Shown: piece by piece, positions 61,327 through 64,000 of the stretch
Layout of the letters: each line of letters starts with the position of its first letter
Position numbering within the stretch: position 1 is the first letter of the stretch
Origin: Chloroflexota bacterium
GTDB taxonomy: Bacteria; Chloroflexota; Dehalococcoidia; Lucifugimonadales; UBA3495
DNA: 64,000 nucleotides
Direction: 5' to 3'
NCBI GenBank assembly: GCA_028875055.1
Contig: JAPPGG010000045.1
Location: 149,996 to 213,995 of the forward strand
The notes under the pieces: generated by a model
Seen by the model: the letters and a program-made list of their open reading frames with translations, nothing else
Told to the model about the DNA's origin: nothing
Database searches by the model: none
Translations under genes and position numbers: made by a program

Positions 61327-61979
61327 CTGCCGGGGCCGAATCTCTCTTTCTGGCGGACCGCCGGCCAGCGGGGTAGGAAGTTATGGACAACCCCGCCTGT
61401 GCTCAATGGTAGCCCTTCCCAGCCAGGGATAGACAATGCATGCCACCCATCGCCGACCGCACCTGGCTTTCTTTGGGCGCGGTTCGCTTAAGCGTGATTC
61501 CGGTGGTACACAATCACACCACCCCGCTGGTACGTATTCCCGCCGCCTTTGACATCCCGTTCTTCTACACCCAGTCTTACCCGATATTTCTTCACTTCCC
61601 AACGTCCCCACTTCCCCATCCCACCTGGTGATTGTCTGTTCCTCCTATCTTAGCAGCCATCAATCCTATGGCGTTGGACTACCAGGAGTCCATGGGGAGT
61701 GAAGAACCCTTTGTCTCAGTGCGGCGAACCGCGCCAGCGTCCGGAAAGTCGGGTGGGGCAGTTCCTAGGCGCTGGAAGACCGGCCAGCTACAATGAATGT
61801 GAGGCCTCGGTCACCAGCCGGGGCCTCCAGATTATACGGCAGTATTCATAGTTTGAGCTGTCCACGCCCCCTAACGAGGAAAGCGGAGAGACGGCAATGA
61901 ACAACTCGCAGGATAACCAGGCCACTCCGGCCCAAGGCCAGGAAGCGGGAATCCAAGTCCCTGGCCACCCAGGTCTGCG
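61327..61979. other. Intergenic region, possible small ORF
   Basis: About 650 nt between the surface protein gene and the lipoprotein gene. One 59-codon ORF at 61897-62076 (MNNSQDNQATPAQGQEAGIQ onward) overlaps the lipoprotein gene end and has no clear ribosome site, so it is doubtful. A GAGGCC/GGCCTC hairpin (61801-61827) without a T-tract may act as a terminator. Confidence 0.35.
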
Positions 61980-63359
61980 CTACTCTACAAGAGCGCAAAG
62001 CCCGCCTGCCGATCCCGAGACGGTGATTGCTCCTTCAGTTCGGACTGCTAGCTTTAATCTGCAATCCGGTCTATAATCATGATTGTCCACTTGCTCCAGT
62101 GAAGCGAAGAAAACGCACATGGGTAATTCTGCGGGACTCAAGGACGCATTGCCGTTGTGGTAGTACCTGTGTCCTTCAATCTCCACAACACCGGTGCGTC
62201 GGCCTTTTTGGGGGCTGAAGAACTGTTCCGATTTCAGCCCCGGCAACCTAAGCGTCGATGCCGTAAGGCTGGCGGAAGCCCTGCTTCCAGCCTCGCGCCT
62301 CTCCATTAACTCTCCAGGCTTGGGGGTGTAGCGGGTTTGGGAGTGCGCATAGTAGTTTTCGGCGAAATCATGCTTATCCCCAGTGTAGTGGGACATGGTG
62401 ACGTTCAGATGGTCGAACCAGAGTTCAGCGGCTTCCCTTTCACTGCCAGCGCCTCCCGCTATCCCGTAGACCACGGCAGGGAAAGTTTGGTAGGTCCCCT
62501 CACGCAACTTATGCTGGGACATGAAGGAGTTATATCCAATCCCGAATAGGGTGGTAGTGGAAAAGTTGCCCAAGTCCCGTTCTATTATGGGGTCATTGTC
62601 GTACAGCATCTCGAAATCATCGGAGTCGTTTTCCATAAAACTCCTGATCAGGATTCCCTCGCCATCCGCCTTCGCGAAGTAGGCGAAGTGCTTCAGCATC
62701 TCCCGGTGAACGTGCCCCGGGTCCGTCACTATAGTAACGTAGTTCTTGATAACCTCTCGCTCAGGCCCGTAGTCGTCCTTCTCGTAGCAGGTAACGCACT
62801 TGCCCTCGTAAACGCCGAAATCGTCCAGCACCCGGTCCAGCCCGTCCAGAGGCCAGCTTATGGCGTGCTTTCCATCGGCCCTTTTCTGAACCTCGATGGT
62901 CCGCATCAACTCCACCAGCGCTGCCGCTGACCTGGTCCTGACGTTTCCCGGCCACTGGTCCGGCCCCCACTTGCTGGCCAGGAACGCGGGGTTGCTGAAA
63001 ATCCTGCTGTCTGCCCAGTCCAGGATTAGCCGTTCCCTCTCCGATAGGCCGTCCCTTATGAATTCATAATCGGCGAGGTAGGTGGATAGCGCCTCCACCA
63101 GCAGGGGGGAGTACCTCGCCAGGGCTGGGTCAGGTCCGAAGGCAGAGGTTGGGTTGGGTGTTGCTGTAGGCACGGGGCGGTCGTTGGAGTCGGAACAGCC
63201 GGTCCCCACGCCCACGGAGTTGCTGTCGGCATCGTTGTGGCCATGAGTGTGTCCGTAGCGGTAGGAACGGGCGTGGCTGTCGGCGCGGAAGTCGCCGTTG
63301 CAGTTGCTACCGGCTCCGGTGTTGCCGTGGGAGTGCAGTAGGTATTGTTGTGGGCTCAA
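61980..63359 (-). CDS. Extracellular domain of a lipoprotein of unknown function (frame disrupted from its signal)
   Basis: The globular part (from about SAFGPDPALARYSPLLVEAL, near 63155, to the stop at 61980) is one clean frame of some 390 residues. It contains LSERERLILDWADSRIFSNP, a CVTCYEK pair, FGIGYNSFMSQHKLREGTYQ and the end RLKLAVRTEGAITVSGSAGG. I do not recognise the family; it might be a transglutaminase- or hydrolase-like fold, but no catalytic set is clear. Upstream of 63180 this frame reads non-coding-like His/Ser-rich sequence. The natural start is the lipoprotein signal at 63534, reached by two frame changes inside the Pro/Thr-rich linker. Confidence 0.6.
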   Translation of the reverse strand: MSPQQYLLHSHGNTGAGSNCNGDFRADSHARSYRYGHTHGHNDADSNSVGVGTGCSDSNDRPVPTATPNPTSAFGPDPALARYSPLLVEALSTYLADYEFIRDGLSERERLILDWADSRIFSNPAFLASKWGPDQWPGNVRTRSAAALVELMRTIEVQKRADGKHAISWPLDGLDRVLDDFGVYEGKCVTCYEKDDYGPEREVIKNYVTIVTDPGHVHREMLKHFAYFAKADGEGILIRSFMENDSDDFEMLYDNDPIIERDLGNFSTTTLFGIGYNSFMSQHKLREGTYQTFPAVVYGIAGGAGSEREAAELWFDHLNVTMSHYTGDKHDFAENYYAHSQTRYTPKPGELMERREAGSRASASLTASTLRLPGLKSEQFFSPQKGRRTGVVEIEGHRYYHNGNASLSPAELPMCVFFASLEQVDNHDYRPDCRLKLAVRTEGAITVSGSAGGLCALVE

Positions 63360-63534
63360 CCGTCGGAGTGGGCGTCAGGATGGGCGCAACGGCCGCTGTG
63401 GGCGTAGGAGATGGCTCGACCGTTGGCGCCGCAATGCCGGGAGCATCCGTGGGCGGCAGCGCCGTCGCTTCACTGGCACACGCTAACACCAGCGCCACGA
63501 CCAAAACAAGAACCGGGAGCCGGAACAGCCTCAT
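63307..63534 (-). CDS. Lipoprotein signal and Pro/Thr-rich linker (N-terminal part of the disrupted lipoprotein)
   Basis: ATG at 63534 with GGGAGAGG upstream opens MRLFRLPVLVLVVALVLACA, with a lipobox LVLAC, then a linker (PPTDAPGIAAPTVEPSPTPT, then PTPTVEPTTIP). The frame runs into TAG at 63307. The linker style continues in the next frame (TATPEPVATATATSAPTATP) to about 63180 and then in the frame of the globular part. It is the membrane-tether end of the gene at 61980. Confidence 0.6.
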   Translation of the reverse strand: MRLFRLPVLVLVVALVLACASEATALPPTDAPGIAAPTVEPSPTPTAAVAPILTPTPTVEPTTIPTALPRQHRSR

Positions 63535-63669
63535 ACGCCTCTCCCAATACTTGGCAGTATGTAGCACAGGAAGATTGAAAAGTCTACGGCTCTCAATTAT
63601 GCCTGAATCAGGATTCACCGGGTCATAAGGACTGGTAGGATTCGAGGACGTCCTGGAAATCTCAAAATC

Positions 63670-64000
63670 CCTATCCTTGCCAGGATAGTCCTCATCCACC
63701 AGTTTGCGCACCACCTCCGCCCAGTCGGTTCTGCTACACCTTTCTCTGACATCCACCCGCCGCTATCCCTCCTGGGGCGCTAACAGCATGAAGATGTTGA
63801 TTACTCCGTTACGCTGGTATTCGTAGTCGTAGTCCAGGACTGCTCCGGGCTGCGCCGGCTGGGGCTGGCGGGTCTCCTGCACCAACTGCTTGCTGGTCTC
63901 TCGTCCAAACAAACCAGCACCTCGTTGTCATCAAAGGTCCGGTGGTACACCTCCAGCACGTCCTCCATGGCACACACGAACTCGGCGCTGCCCTGGGGTG
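63670..64000 (-). pseudogene. IS630-family transposase remnant (partial)
   Basis: Minus-strand reading from the right edge: SAEFVCAMEDVLEVYHRTFD, VLVCLDE, a one-base shift, then TSKQLVQETRQPQPAQPGAV, LDYDYEYQRNGVINIFMLLA, PQEG, TAG (where the family has Trp), RRVDVRERCSRTDWAEVVRK and LVDEDYPGKD. These are core motifs of IS630 transposases (first catalytic Asp in CLDE). A frameshift, an in-frame stop and truncation before the second catalytic region show decay. It may extend beyond the window. Confidence 0.82.

Noticed and set aside
61897..62076. 59-codon plus-strand ORF
   Set aside because: Overlaps the 3' end of the lipoprotein gene on the other strand by almost 100 nt, has no good ribosome site and no family.
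1..64000. CRISPR array, rRNA, tRNA (including tRNA-Sec) and selA/B/D genes
   Set aside because: Intergenic regions were read for repeat-spacer patterns, T-loop sequences and long-arm tRNAs; none was found. The Sec machinery must lie elsewhere.
1..64000. UGA reassigned genome-wide to a sense codon
   Set aside because: TGA is a normal terminator of several intact genes (for example those ending at 8792, 9873, 11283 and 20400), so only context-dependent recoding explains the in-frame cases.

Overview
The window looks like a chromosomal contig of a Chloroflexota bacterium, most likely of the Dehalococcoidia/SAR202 type. This is inferred from gene content, because no rRNA or tRNA is present. The pointers are a GC-rich genome, lipoproteins with Pro/Thr/Ala-rich linkers, a TIGR01906-type membrane protein, and many unrelated single-gene catabolic enzymes. 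These include three luciferase-like flavin monooxygenases, an enolase-superfamily enzyme, several SDR, MDR, AKR, GMC and Gfo/Idh oxidoreductases, an HpcH-type aldolase, a 2-keto-pentenoate hydratase and two alpha/beta hydrolases. TAA, TAG and TGA are all used as ordinary stops.

Layout. 1-3.65 kb (minus): end of a cytochrome c maturation cluster (ccmF, a CcmI-like zinc-ribbon protein, and a membrane-anchored Ig-fold protein cut by the window edge). 3.9-6.4 kb: promoter, long leader, peptide-type ABC substrate-binding lipoprotein and terminator. 6.7-11.3 kb (plus): flavin monooxygenase, D-2-hydroxyacid dehydrogenase, quinone oxidoreductase, BNR propeller. 11.5-16.6 kb (minus): aldo/keto reductase, DUF1989, FIST sensor, a signal-less periplasmic-binding-type protein and an SDR. 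16.7-25.5 kb: aldolase, HbpS-like, VOC, PEP-mutase/ICL-like, DUF429, cupin, Eis-like, Zn-ADH, a GrdB/PrdB-type selenoprotein and a GNAT. 25.9-34.8 kb: NIPSNAP, enolase-superfamily enzyme, TPP enzyme, arsM, PIG-L, hot-dog protein, a dockerin protein behind moaDE, a selenocysteine peroxiredoxin and leucine dehydrogenase. 34.8-36.3 kb: a complete IS4-family insertion sequence. 36.3-50.9 kb: hydratase, CDGSH, FmdB, TIGR01906, mazG, acyl-CoA-dehydrogenase-fold monooxygenase, S49 peptidase, monooxygenase, M20 amidohydrolase, dienelactone hydrolase, acyl-CoA ligase, Gfo/Idh and alpha/beta hydrolase. 51-64 kb: a more accessory stretch with IS630 remnants, a frameshifted PD-(D/E)XK protein, another monooxygenase, a GMC oxidoreductase, a very large surface protein and a lipoprotein with shifted frames.

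Main discovery: two genes 8 kb apart carry an in-frame UGA exactly where their families have the catalytic cysteine. One is a GrdB/PrdB-type protein (UxxC at 24274). The other is a BCP/PrxQ peroxiredoxin (UGA at 33372-33370, minus strand). Each UGA is followed at about 20 nt by a hairpin whose apical loop contains GU, as in bacterial SECIS elements. Both are best read as selenoproteins, so the organism should encode SelA, SelB, SelC and SelD outside this window. A third in-frame UGA (59317) lies in the large surface protein at a likely structural cysteine. It is weaker, because that gene also has a frameshift at a G7 tract in its signal peptide.
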